The translations under genes were made by a program, and so were the position numbers. From Mycobacterium sp. (lineage in GTDB: Bacteria > Actinomycetota > Actinomycetes > Mycobacteriales > Mycobacteriaceae): a stretch of 15,278 nt of DNA. The notes under the pieces are model-generated. The model had not been told where the DNA came from and did not search any database. It saw only the letters and a list, made by a program, of their open reading frames with translations. The stretch is from contig JAGQTR010000543.1 in NCBI GenBank assembly GCA_020438915.1, positions 1 through 15,278 of the forward strand, given 5' to 3'. This document shows, piece by piece, positions 6,672 to 13,888 of this stretch (position 1 is its first letter; each line of letters starts with the position of its first letter).

Positions 6672-8143
6672 CCGCCGCCTCCGGCCGGGAGGGCCCGGTC
6701 GGTATCGACCTTGCGCGGATCAGGGTCAGCAGGCAATGTGTCGTGTTCGACCAACGCCGCGTCCTGTGACAACACCGGACCATCGATGAGCAGGCTGACC
6801 ACCTGCCAGGGTGCCGTCCTGGGCGACGTCAGACCCAGTTTTGATGCGGTCTCGGTATCGGGCACCCCATAGCGCACACCCTGCGGATCGACGTAGTACA
6901 GGTTCTCGCCGTACCGGGGATTCGGTGACTGCAAGCGGATGTACTGGCCGCCGGTGATGTGCACCGTAGCGTCGCCGCCGATCTGCCTGATTCCGGTGTT
7001 GAGCGCCGAGGTGGGCAACGGCAGGCGACGCCCGGCGATCACCGTGGTCTGCGGGCTGTGGTCGCCGGGTTCGCGCTGCCAAGCCCAGCACAGCGTCGGG
7101 GTCTGCTCGCGCGAGAGGACATCCATCGCCACGTCGGGAAGGGGTGAGTCGTACACCTGCTCGGTGACGCGAGCGACCGCGCTCGGTTCCAACGATGGCG
7201 GCGCAATCAGACCGTAGGAGTTCGTGGCCCGCAGCGCAGCCGCGGTGGTGTCGTTGACCTTCGCGACACCGTTGGGCAGCACCACGAAATATTGTTCATC
7301 GGCCTGCTCCCCCGAGTCGGTTACGGTCTTGAATACGCTGCCGATCAGCAGTTCTGGCGGCAAGCCCACGGAGTTCGGCGCACCGCCGCTTGGAATATCA
7401 GGCAAGCTCCACGGCCCGGCATTGGGCAGCGCGTTGAACAGTCCCTCCGAAATCGGGGTGGCCTGCGCGGTTACCGGAATTCCGACGGCCGAGGTGACTG
7501 CGCGATCGGATAGGTCGATTGCGTGGCGGCCGGCTTCGGTGACGAGCCAATCCTGGCCCCCGTGGGAGATCAAGATGCCCTGTTCGGGGCGCATCGGTCC
7601 GACCGACGAGTCCAGCGCCAGCGGGGTTATCAGCACCGCCGTATCGATAGTCGGCGCGACGCTTTCGGGTTTGATCACCGTGTCACACAGGTTCCACTGC
7701 GACGCCGCCGAGGCGGAAACCGGTGTGGCGTAGGGCGCCCCGGGTATACCGAGTGGCTGCCCCTTTGGCATCCCGTCGAGTTCTTCGGACTTGACTGCGA
7801 CCGGCATGCCACTGCTTCCGAGGATCAACCGCGCTGACGTCAGGTTGTACACAGGACGCAGCTGACCACTGTCCGGGAGGACCACGTACAGCTGGTTGGT
7901 GGAGCGGTCCACGAGGAGGCTGTCCCCACCGCGCTTTCCGAGGGGTTTGAAGTAGGCCAGCAGCGCGGCTGCCAGGCAGATGAGCGCAGCGATCACGATG
8001 CCCGCGCTGACTGCGCGGCTGTAGAACTGGATGGGATCGTCGAACATTCGCGTATCTCGGCGAACAATTGCATGCTCGACGCGGCGTAACAGGAACCGCC
8101 AGCCGCTGACCTGTACCTTGGTGGTGAGTCGAAAACCCGCCAT
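6668..8143 (-). CDS. eccB1: EccB1, ESX-1 membrane complex subunit
   Basis: This 491-residue EccB-family protein has a cytosolic N-terminus with the family pattern Q-V-S-G-W-R-F-L-x-R-R. One membrane segment lies at about 46-65, followed by a large periplasmic domain. C153 and C351 are the only two periplasmic cysteines and likely form the structural disulfide known in EccB. Repeated V-x-L-P-(D/N)-G-type segments (for example near 87 and 288) belong to the repeat domains of the periplasmic part. EccB forms the core membrane complex with EccC, EccD and EccE and has been reported to have ATPase activity. It starts 3 bases after eccA1 and overlaps eccCa1 by 4, so it belongs to the same operon. 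Confidence 0.96.
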   Translation of the reverse strand: MAGFRLTTKVQVSGWRFLLRRVEHAIVRRDTRMFDDPIQFYSRAVSAGIVIAALICLAAALLAYFKPLGKRGGDSLLVDRSTNQLYVVLPDSGQLRPVYNLTSARLILGSSGMPVAVKSEELDGMPKGQPLGIPGAPYATPVSASAASQWNLCDTVIKPESVAPTIDTAVLITPLALDSSVGPMRPEQGILISHGGQDWLVTEAGRHAIDLSDRAVTSAVGIPVTAQATPISEGLFNALPNAGPWSLPDIPSGGAPNSVGLPPELLIGSVFKTVTDSGEQADEQYFVVLPNGVAKVNDTTAAALRATNSYGLIAPPSLEPSAVARVTEQVYDSPLPDVAMDVLSREQTPTLCWAWQREPGDHSPQTTVIAGRRLPLPTSALNTGIRQIGGDATVHITGGQYIRLQSPNPRYGENLYYVDPQGVRYGVPDTETASKLGLTSPRTAPWQVVSLLIDGPVLSQDAALVEHDTLPADPDPRKVDTDRALPAGGGG

Positions 8144-8146
8144 GGT

Positions 8147-9868
8147 CTACGCGCCCAGGTTCAGACGATCGTGGACGGACGCGATCGCCTCCGACATATC
8201 TTCGCCGCTGATCTCACTCAATTGTTCGATCCCGAGGGAATCGATATCCAGTGACCGGGCCAGGCGCAGATCCCGCGCCTGCTCGCCGGCCTCCACGAGT
8301 TGGCGTGCGTAGCGGCCATTTCCGGCGATATCGAGTGCGGGCTTACCGTTCACCGTGCGCTGACGCAACAGCGTCGCCGCATCCAGCACCTTCTTGGCCG
8401 CCTCATCAGCCAGATTCGAATCATTACCGGCAGCAATGCCTTTAGCGATATCGAGGATCTCTTCCGGCGAGTACGAATCGAATTCGATGCGGGTGGCAAA
8501 CCGTGACCGCAGCCCGTCATTGGTTTCCAGTAGACGATCGATGTCGCTGCTGTATCCGGCGATGATCACCACCAGCCGGTCACGGTCGTTCTCCATCCGG
8601 GCCAACAGGGTGTCCAGCGCCTCGGTGCCGAACGGGTCGGTTCGGCCGTCGCGTTCCTGAACCAGTGTGTAGGCCTCGTCGATGAAAAGCACGCCGCCCA
8701 TCGCCCGGTCGACGGTTCGCGCGGTCTTGACTGCTGACTGCCCTTCGTACTCGGCAACCAAGTCCTTGCGTGACGCCTCAACGAGTTTCGGCTCCGCGAT
8801 CACGCCGAGGCCGGCGAGGATATTGGCGACAACGCGCGCGATCGTCGTCTTACCCGTGCCCGGCGGACCGGTGAAGATCATGTGCTTAGACGCCTGGGCG
8901 ACCTTCATCCCACGCGCAGCACGAACCTTCGCCATCTGGGTGGCAGCGCGATAGCGCTCCACCTGTTCCTTGACTCGGTTCAGGCCGATTTGACGGTCGA
9001 GTTCAGATTGCGCGTCGGTCAGCAGTCGGTCCCTGCCGGAGTTGTCCGTCTCAACACTGGACGGATCCCACGGATCACGACGCGAAGCGATGATCTCCGC
9101 CGTCGTCGTATCCAGTCGGAACGATGAATCTCTAAGCGCTGCAGATACTTCCGCAGTAGGATGGGTAGCCTGCAGCCATTCGAGCAATGCAAGGGCCGCC
9201 TCCTCGTTGCCCTGGCCCCGACGGGTCATCGCCAGGTACCAGGCGATCACCGGAGCGCAGGCTTCGCCTGCGGGCGACGAATTCGATGCCATGAGGCGGC
9301 GTTCAGCCTCGGTGAACAGCCCGAGGTGGGCCGCGGCCACGCCGTGGGTCACCCCGGCCGCAGCCGCCAGGAACTTGTCCGGCCATGCACCTGCTCCCCG
9401 AACCTCGTCGATCACGTCGGTCCAGCGTTGTGCCGCACCGTAGACGACGGCCTTCACCCAGGCCAGCAGATACTCAGCACCTGCCGCTGGGGCCCCGTCT
9501 AGCGCTTCCATCGCGTCGACGAAGTTGCCCTCGGCCGCCTCTCTGACCGCGAAACCCATTGTGATGGCAAGTGGGGAGGTCACCGGATAGGTGATATGAC
9601 CGTATTGGCCACCGATCGGCACCCTGGCTGCGAGACTGTTCATCGATACCTCGGCGGCCCCGGCGAGCTGACCGAAGTTGCTCCGGGAGTACCACGCCCG
9701 AAACATCGTGACACGGTCGGTATCACCGCAGCGGATGCGTCCCACCCAAGCGTCACAAGCGGTTTCGTCACGGTCGGTGATTTCGGAGAACAGTTCCAAC
9801 GACCGGGCCTGCGCGGTTGGCAGCATTCCGACCGCGGTGCCGAACACGCTTGCCAGATGTTCGGTCAT
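8147..9868 (-). CDS. eccA1: EccA1, CbxX/CfqX-type AAA+ ATPase
   Basis: This 573-residue protein matches M. tuberculosis EccA1 (573 aa) in length. The N-terminal half (about 1-280) is a helical TPR-like domain. The C-terminal AAA+ domain has Walker A G-P-P-G-T-G-K-T (334-341), Walker B V-L-F-I-D-E-A-Y (393-400), a sensor-type V-V-I-I-A-G-Y and an arginine-finger-type L-R-S-R-F. EccA is cytosolic and is thought to use ATP to release EspG chaperones from PE/PPE substrates or hand over substrates. The ATG overlaps the espH stop as ATGA, with a GGAGA ribosome binding site inside espH, indicating coupled translation. Confidence 0.97.
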   Translation of the reverse strand: MTEHLASVFGTAVGMLPTAQARSLELFSEITDRDETACDAWVGRIRCGDTDRVTMFRAWYSRSNFGQLAGAAEVSMNSLAARVPIGGQYGHITYPVTSPLAITMGFAVREAAEGNFVDAMEALDGAPAAGAEYLLAWVKAVVYGAAQRWTDVIDEVRGAGAWPDKFLAAAAGVTHGVAAAHLGLFTEAERRLMASNSSPAGEACAPVIAWYLAMTRRGQGNEEAALALLEWLQATHPTAEVSAALRDSSFRLDTTTAEIIASRRDPWDPSSVETDNSGRDRLLTDAQSELDRQIGLNRVKEQVERYRAATQMAKVRAARGMKVAQASKHMIFTGPPGTGKTTIARVVANILAGLGVIAEPKLVEASRKDLVAEYEGQSAVKTARTVDRAMGGVLFIDEAYTLVQERDGRTDPFGTEALDTLLARMENDRDRLVVIIAGYSSDIDRLLETNDGLRSRFATRIEFDSYSPEEILDIAKGIAAGNDSNLADEAAKKVLDAATLLRQRTVNGKPALDIAGNGRYARQLVEAGEQARDLRLARSLDIDSLGIEQLSEISGEDMSEAIASVHDRLNLGA

Positions 9869-10347
9869 TCTTCACCTGCGTAACGCGCGGCGAACAACTC
9901 GGCGCGAGCAGCCCGAGCCTGTTCGGGGGTGGGCAGATCCAGATCACGGTTCAGGAAATCGCGGGTGGTCACGTTGTCGTGTCCGTGTTCTCGCATCCCA
10001 TCGAGCATGTACTCGTATTGGGCCGACCTGGCATCTTGGGTAGCGAGGCCGGCGATGACCACGATCTCCTCGGATAGGACCGACTCGGTCAGGGTGGTCG
10101 CCATGGGCGACAGATCGACCTGATGCACGTGACCGTCCATCGAGGCAGTCACCGTCACCGTTCCGGGCGGGTTGGCGACAGTGAACGTCGGCCCCGCGGG
10201 ATCATCACCGGAAGCGTCGTCGCTGTACTCGCCCAAAACCGCGCCGAGATCGGGCTCTCCCGCGTCCTCGCCGCGGACGCTGAAGTCCAGGCCCGCCAGC
10301 TCGTGGTGGTCTCCATCGTGTGGAGCGCCGGGCGGAGGGTAAGTCAC
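9865..10347 (-). CDS. espH: EspH, ESX-1 associated cytosolic protein
   Basis: This 160-residue protein (M. tuberculosis EspH/Rv3867 is 183) matches in the core F-T-V-x-N-P-x-G-(S/T)-V-(S/T)-V, M-D-G, and L-A-x-(D/E)-E-I-V-V-I-A-x-L-A. It also matches at L-x-L-P-T-P-E near the C-terminus. The N-terminus is acidic and low-complexity, and no membrane segment or signal is seen. The fold is expected to be YbaB-like. In M. marinum, EspH is needed for secretion of EspE and EspF. Here those partners are not encoded next door, so its client in this organism is open. The start is GTG (M-T-Y-P-P-P) with AAAGG about 9 bases upstream. It follows espG1 by 21 bases and overlaps eccA1 by 4. Confidence 0.88.
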   Translation of the reverse strand: MTYPPPGAPHDGDHHELAGLDFSVRGEDAGEPDLGAVLGEYSDDASGDDPAGPTFTVANPPGTVTVTASMDGHVHQVDLSPMATTLTESVLSEEIVVIAGLATQDARSAQYEYMLDGMREHGHDNVTTRDFLNRDLDLPTPEQARAARAELFAARYAGEE

Positions 10348-10368
10348 CGTAAACCGCCTTTCTCAGTC

Positions 10369-11232
10369 TTAGTGCACAACGCCAAGTTCGCCATGGTCGA
10401 CGACTTCCTTGTGGTCGAACCACGCTCTGGACGGGAGAAACTCCACCAATCCGTTCAGCGCCCGCTGGAGGTTGTCTTCGGTACCCGGCAGGAAGCTGCC
10501 GTAAAGCTCACCGTTGACCCGCCGCGGGATCGACACAATTCTGCCGAATACCGAGGAGTCGAGCACCCCCGCACCCACACCTGCGTGGGAGTACGTCCCC
10601 CCAGGGTGCCGTTCGCTGGCGGTGATCTCGACCCAGCTGTCGGGCTTCGACGTCGCCTCGGCATAGATCCGAGCCGACGATGCGGGCAGGCCAAATGTAC
10701 TCAATTGCTCAGCTGTGCGGGCCTCCGCTAATTTCGTCGCGATACCGGTGAGCGGCTCGACGTTCGCGGGGGTGGCGCTGCCGATGACGACGTTCACCAT
10801 GCCCGCCAGGCCGGTCTGCGGAGCAACCCGTTGCAGCACGAGCATGTCCTCATCACGTGCCGCCACGACGTGGCGCCCTCCCTTTCGACACACGGCGAAG
10901 CGCACCATCTTGTCGCCGGCGTCGCGCCGCCACCAACGGCAGTCCAACGTGCGGTCGGGCCGACTCAAAGCGTCGACCATTGCCGCCACCTCGGGGTGTG
11001 GGTCACCAAATGGGGTGAGGATTCCCTGCGCGGTCAAGTCGCGGGCGACCTGGTCCCACACGAGTGTGCGCTGGTCCTCGTAAGGGATGTTGGGCCGAAT
11101 CCCCAGAGACGTTGGGAAGTCCACCAGATGGAGACGGTCGGCGATGACCAACATGCCGTCGATGGTGATTTCGACGCCCACAACGTCGTCGTAGTGGGTG
11201 GGCTCACGACCTCCGCAGAGCCGGCTGGCCAT
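10369..11232 (-). CDS. espG1: EspG1, PPE-specific chaperone
   Basis: This 287-residue protein aligns throughout with M. tuberculosis EspG1 (283 aa). Shared blocks are V-V-G-V-E-(V/I)-T-I-D-G-M-L-V-I-A-D-R, L-G-I-R-P-N-I-P, R-P-D-R-T-L, R-W-W-R-R-D, E-R/Q-H-P-G-G-T and Y-G-S-F-L-P-G-T. EspG1 binds the hydrophobic helical tip of ESX-1 PPE proteins and keeps PE-PPE pairs soluble for export. The first ~15 residues (M-A-S-R-L-C-G-G) are unlike the M. tuberculosis end. ATG at 11232 is chosen; an adjacent GTG at 11235 is also possible. Either start overlaps the stop of the upstream 36-codon ORF (GTGATG), so translation is probably coupled. espE and espF, which normally precede it, are missing. Confidence 0.95.
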   Translation of the reverse strand: MASRLCGGREPTHYDDVVGVEITIDGMLVIADRLHLVDFPTSLGIRPNIPYEDQRTLVWDQVARDLTAQGILTPFGDPHPEVAAMVDALSRPDRTLDCRWWRRDAGDKMVRFAVCRKGGRHVVAARDEDMLVLQRVAPQTGLAGMVNVVIGSATPANVEPLTGIATKLAEARTAEQLSTFGLPASSARIYAEATSKPDSWVEITASERHPGGTYSHAGVGAGVLDSSVFGRIVSIPRRVNGELYGSFLPGTEDNLQRALNGLVEFLPSRAWFDHKEVVDHGELGVVH

Positions 11233-11342
11233 CACCGCGGCGGCCTCGGTGGCGAGAATATCGACCCCCAGGGGCCGCCGAAGCCATCGACCACATCGTC
11301 GGATTCTTTGCCGACGTAGTCAGGACCGTCGAACACACCCAT
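11232..11342 (-). CDS. 36-residue leader ORF translationally coupled to espG1
   Basis: A short ORF (M-G-V-F-D-G-P-D-Y ... ending P-P-R-P-P-R) has a strong ribosome binding site, AAAGGGG, exactly 8 bases before its ATG. Its TGA stop shares a base with the espG1 ATG, or four with the GTG just before it. Composition: acidic (D/E) first half, then G-F-G-G-P-W-G, then a Pro/Arg tail; no signal peptide or membrane segment. I recognise no family, and it does not resemble EspE or EspF. Either it is a real small protein at the head of the ESX-1 operon, or a leader ORF serving mainly to start ribosomes for espG1. The site quality and coupling argue for translation; the peptide's function is unknown. 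Confidence 0.55.
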   Translation of the reverse strand: MGVFDGPDYVGKESDDVVDGFGGPWGSIFSPPRPPR

Positions 11343-11702
11343 GCGAACATCCCCTTTCCGGTGGCAGCGTACCAGCGGCAAAACACCACGCTCGCGCGAA
11401 TTCCGCCGGTTGCGCCGAGCGTGCCTGAGTTGGTGTGTAACCGTGCTAAGTACTCGTTGAACTGCCGGTATACCGGCCCAGGCGGGTTCGTCACCGCACC
11501 GCGAGGATTGGGAGACGCTGCACCTGTTCAGTCTGCCGGCCACCTCCACAGCCACCTCGATCCCTCCCTGAGGTCGACCCTGGCGATACTGTCCGGGCCG
11601 CCGATGTGACCCGCCAAGAGTTTGCTCGGTCCATTGGCCCGCTAGCCTGGCGGATGCTGAGGGGCAGCAAACTGCCTGAGTTCGCTCCGGAGGAGACGCT
11701 TT
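11343..11702. promoter_or_regulatory. Divergent intergenic region between the ESX-1 operon and the EspI-like ATPase gene
   Basis: This stretch of 360 bases has no convincing gene. It must hold the promoter of the minus-strand espG1-led operon and probably that of the plus-strand ATPase. Possible -10 elements of the TANNNT type are TACGCT read on the minus strand near 11365-11370, and TACTGT near 11593 or TAGCCT at 11643-11648 on the plus strand. None has a good -35. A perfect 14-base palindrome lies at 11464-11477. A small hairpin GGCAG-CAAA-CTGCC (11663-11676) precedes the GGAGGAG site of the ATPase gene. No trace of espE or espF was found in any frame. Confidence 0.5.
11464..11477. repeat. 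Perfect 14-base palindrome in the divergent region
   Basis: GCCGGTA-TACCGGC is a perfect dyad with no spacer, located 122 bases upstream of the leader ORF start and 226 bases upstream of the ATPase start. It is typical of an operator for a dimeric regulator. No cognate protein can be named. Confidence 0.4.
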
Positions 11703-12770
11703 GTGACCGACCGCGATGATGCGTTGCGTCGAGAACGTGCACACCCGGGTCCGGCGCAGCATCACGGTGGGACGTCCTGGCCCGCCCATCCGTCGCCCGG
11801 GCGTCAGGCACCCCCACAGCCGATGTCTTACGCCGAGCGAATCCGCGCGGACGACCTCGTGCCGGTCCGCAAAGCCGTGCCGGGACGTGGCTGGCGATTG
11901 GCGGTTTACAAAGCCACTTTCGGGCTGGTCAACCTCGGACCCTCACCCGATGAGCGCCACCTGGCCGGGTTGGAGGCCAAGATCCGTGGCCCACTGCGCG
12001 GCCATTTCAAGATCGGTGTCATGGGTAAGGGCGGCGCCGGCAAGACGACGGTGTCGGCCTGCATCGGATCGGTGCTCGCCGAGCTGCGTCAGGATGACCG
12101 CGTGGTCGCCGTCGACGCCGATACCGCGTTCGGGAAGCTTGGAAGCCGGGTCGACCCGAAAACGCAAGGCTCGTTCTGGGAACTCGCCAGCGACCAGCAC
12201 CTGGAGACCTTCGCCGACGTCCGAAACCGATTCGGCCACAACGCCGCCGGATTGTTCGTACTGGCCGGTGAAGCGACGCCGGCACGGCGGCGGGTGCTGG
12301 ATCCGGCAATCTACCGGGAGGCCACGGCCCGCCTCGATCGCCACTTCACGATCTCCGTCGTCGACTGCAGCTCCACAGTGGATACCCCTGTCACCCAGGA
12401 GGTGTTGCGAGACCTTGACGCGCTTGTCGTGGTTTCCACACCGTGGGTGGACGGTGCGGCCGCTGCCGGGCAGACGTTGGACTGGCTGGCAGCGCGGGGG
12501 TTGTCCGGACTGCTGAAGCGGACAATCGTCGTCTTCAACGACTCCGATGGTCACGCAGACAAGCGCACCAGAACGATTCTGGCGCAACAATTCTCCAGCC
12601 AGGGCCAGCTCGTTATCGAGGTACCTTTCGATCGGCAGCTGCGGCCCGGCGGCGTCATCGACGGCACGCAAGAGCTGTCGCGCGTCACCCGCCAGCGGTT
12701 TCTGGAGGTTTGCGCCGCGCTGGCCGAGCACCTGCCGAGGCAGGATGACCGGGTGCGCGAACGGCGCTGA
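11703..12770 (+). CDS. EspI-like MinD/ParA-type P-loop ATPase
   Basis: This 355-residue protein has a short Pro/His-rich N-terminus (about 1-45) and an EspI-like linker with L-x-x-x-N-L-G-P-S-P-D-E (about 74-84; EspI has I-N-L-G-L-S-P-D-E). A SIMIBI-class ATPase domain follows, with the deviant Walker A K-G-G-A-G-K-T-T (109-116; K109 is the signature Lys, K114 the P-loop Lys) and the switch V-V-A-V-D-A-D. It lacks the very long proline-rich N-terminus of EspI. It may correspond to M. tuberculosis Rv3860, which I recall as an EspI-related protein near whiB6, but here it lies between espM and espG1. The GTG start has an excellent GGAGGAG 7 bases upstream. Divergent from the ESX-1 operon, convergent with the espM-like gene (10-base gap). 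A role with ESX-1 is inferred from context and the EspI relationship. Confidence 0.9.
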   Translation: MTDRDDALRRERAHPGPAQHHGGTSWPAHPSPGRQAPPQPMSYAERIRADDLVPVRKAVPGRGWRLAVYKATFGLVNLGPSPDERHLAGLEAKIRGPLRGHFKIGVMGKGGAGKTTVSACIGSVLAELRQDDRVVAVDADTAFGKLGSRVDPKTQGSFWELASDQHLETFADVRNRFGHNAAGLFVLAGEATPARRRVLDPAIYREATARLDRHFTISVVDCSSTVDTPVTQEVLRDLDALVVVSTPWVDGAAAAGQTLDWLAARGLSGLLKRTIVVFNDSDGHADKRTRTILAQQFSSQGQLVIEVPFDRQLRPGGVIDGTQELSRVTRQRFLEVCAALAEHLPRQDDRVRERR

Positions 12771-12780
12771 GGCCCTGCGC

Positions 12781-13521
12781 TCAACCGATCTGGTCGACCA
12801 GCCCTTCGATGGCGGCGACCTCGGCGCCCGAAACCGGCTCCTCGGCTTCGGCCTGCCGGATTGCGCTCTCGGAAACGCCTGCGGCCTGGGCGGTTTCGAG
12901 GACCGTGAGGTTCGCCCCGCGGCGTGCGAAATACAGCCGCTGTCCCAGCGTCGCATGTGGTGCACCGGCCGCCCGCACCATCAGGCCGTCGTAGAGACTG
13001 CGCACCGTACCGAGCGCCTTGATCAGAGCGGGCGTCACCTGACCGATCCGCGCCGCTCGTGCTGCCACCGCTTCGAGCTGCCGCAGGTCCGACAGAATCC
13101 CCGTCACCCGGGGGGTGAACGCTGGGTCGTGGGTCGGCGGCAGCGACGCAATCGCTGAGTCGAGTGTCCCTGCGGCGGTAACAACCGCCTGGGCGATCAG
13201 CGACACCTCATCGGCGCTCGCGTCCGTCGGCGTCCCCGCGGCGGACTCGGCTTGCACCACGGGTTCGCCGCTGCGCAGCCTCGTGATCGTCCCCGGCGGC
13301 CACCGCAGAACTTCCTCGAGCTTTGCCCTGGTCTTTTGTCTGGGCCAGCTTCGGCCCTTCTCGAACGCGATCAGCGCGCCGGCGTTGATGACCCCTTCGG
13401 CAGCGAGGCTGCGTTGGCTGATATCCAGTTCGCGTCGCCGGGCCGCCGCAGCGGCCCCCGCTCTGACCATTCCGGGATCGGGCGCAGTACTCGCTTCGTC
13501 GATCGACTCCGCGTTGGTCAT
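12781..13521 (-). CDS. espM: EspM-like HTH regulator (Rv3863 family), without the N-terminal FHA-like region
   Basis: This 246-residue protein has an XRE-type helix-turn-helix in the first third (about 19-87: A-A-A-A-R-R-R-E-L-D-I-S-Q-R-S-L-A, then L-I-A-F-E-K-G-R-S-W-P-R). A helical middle follows, with a second HTH-like segment at about 190-245 (L-G-Q-R-L-Y-F-A-R-R-G-A-N-L, E-T-A-Q-A-A-G-V-S). From memory, M. tuberculosis Rv3863 contains near-identical HTH blocks after a ~150-residue N-terminus with an FHA-like domain, and it is divergent from whiB6 just as here. In M. marinum this family is EspM, which binds the whiB6 promoter and represses whiB6 in response to ESX-1 loss. A TAG codon directly precedes the ATG, so no in-frame extension exists. 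Confidence 0.82.
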   Translation of the reverse strand: MTNAESIDEASTAPDPGMVRAGAAAAARRRELDISQRSLAAEGVINAGALIAFEKGRSWPRQKTRAKLEEVLRWPPGTITRLRSGEPVVQAESAAGTPTDASADEVSLIAQAVVTAAGTLDSAIASLPPTHDPAFTPRVTGILSDLRQLEAVAARAARIGQVTPALIKALGTVRSLYDGLMVRAAGAPHATLGQRLYFARRGANLTVLETAQAAGVSESAIRQAEAEEPVSGAEVAAIEGLVDQIG

Positions 13522-13660
13522 CTACCGCGATTCCTCGTGCTGTTGGTCGGATCGGCGCGAACCTCATACCGACAGGCGAAGGCGCTGCTTCGGCCCGCTC
13601 GGCGAACTGCGACGGTTCTCCATCAAAGTTACACCGTCTCGGGTTCTGAAACCGCGTCGA

Positions 13661-13668
13661 CGCTACGG
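13661..13668 (+). repeat. Distal copy of the CGCTACGG element
   Basis: This is an exact copy of the right arm of the inverted repeat at 13795-13823, lying 155 bases upstream of that arm. It is followed by a smaller dyad, CGGAA-N9-TTCCG (13665-13683). It could be an auxiliary operator allowing a regulator to loop or spread over the espM-whiB6 intergenic region. Confidence 0.35.
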
Positions 13669-13794
13669 AATCACTACAGTTCCGCAGCTTCGACGGTCCT
13701 GCTGCCGAATCTCTCAAAATCCCTGCTTATGGCCCCTGGATCTTGATCGAGAAGACCTACGAGGGTCCGCTGTCGGCGCCCTCGGCCGCGCTTT

Positions 13795-13838
13795 CCGTAG
13801 CGCTAACTGTTGCATCGCTACGGTTCGTCGGCTACGTT
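13795..13838 (+). promoter_or_regulatory. Candidate whiB6 promoter with overlapping inverted-repeat operator
   Basis: A perfect 8-base inverted repeat, CCGTAGCG (13795-13802) and CGCTACGG (13816-13823), has a 13-base spacer. The spacer ends with TTGCAT (13810-13815), a -35-like hexamer. Exactly 17 bases further is TACGTT (13833-13838), a TANNNT -10. A transcript starting near 13845 would have a ~44-base leader to the whiB6 ATG. A protein on the dyad would cover the -35, a classic repressor arrangement. EspM, encoded divergently, is the natural candidate. Confidence 0.5.
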
Positions 13839-13888
13839 TTGCAGCGCCGCGGCGAACACGCCGCCCGACCCATAAGGGAGCGATACCG

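Noticed and set aside
11204..11494. 96-codon minus-strand frame upstream of espG1, considered as an EspF remnant
   Set aside because: It shows no similarity to EspF or EspE, overlaps the espG1 start in another frame, and its start has no clear ribosome site.
11343..11789. Upstream extension of the 36-codon ORF to 11789
   Set aside because: The extension overlaps the start of the ATPase gene on the other strand and reads as Arg/Ser/Gln-rich shadow sequence. The strong ribosome site lies at 11351-11357, directly before the internal ATG.
11943..12965. 340-codon minus-strand frame opposite the EspI-like ATPase
   Set aside because: It is antisense to a gene with an intact P-loop and a strong ribosome site; its translation shows no family features.
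13115..13888. Upstream in-frame extension of whiB6 to 13115
   Set aside because: The extra 258 codons run antisense through the espM-like gene and do not resemble WhiB proteins. The ATG at 13889 has an ideal ribosome site and matches the start of WhiB6 similarity.
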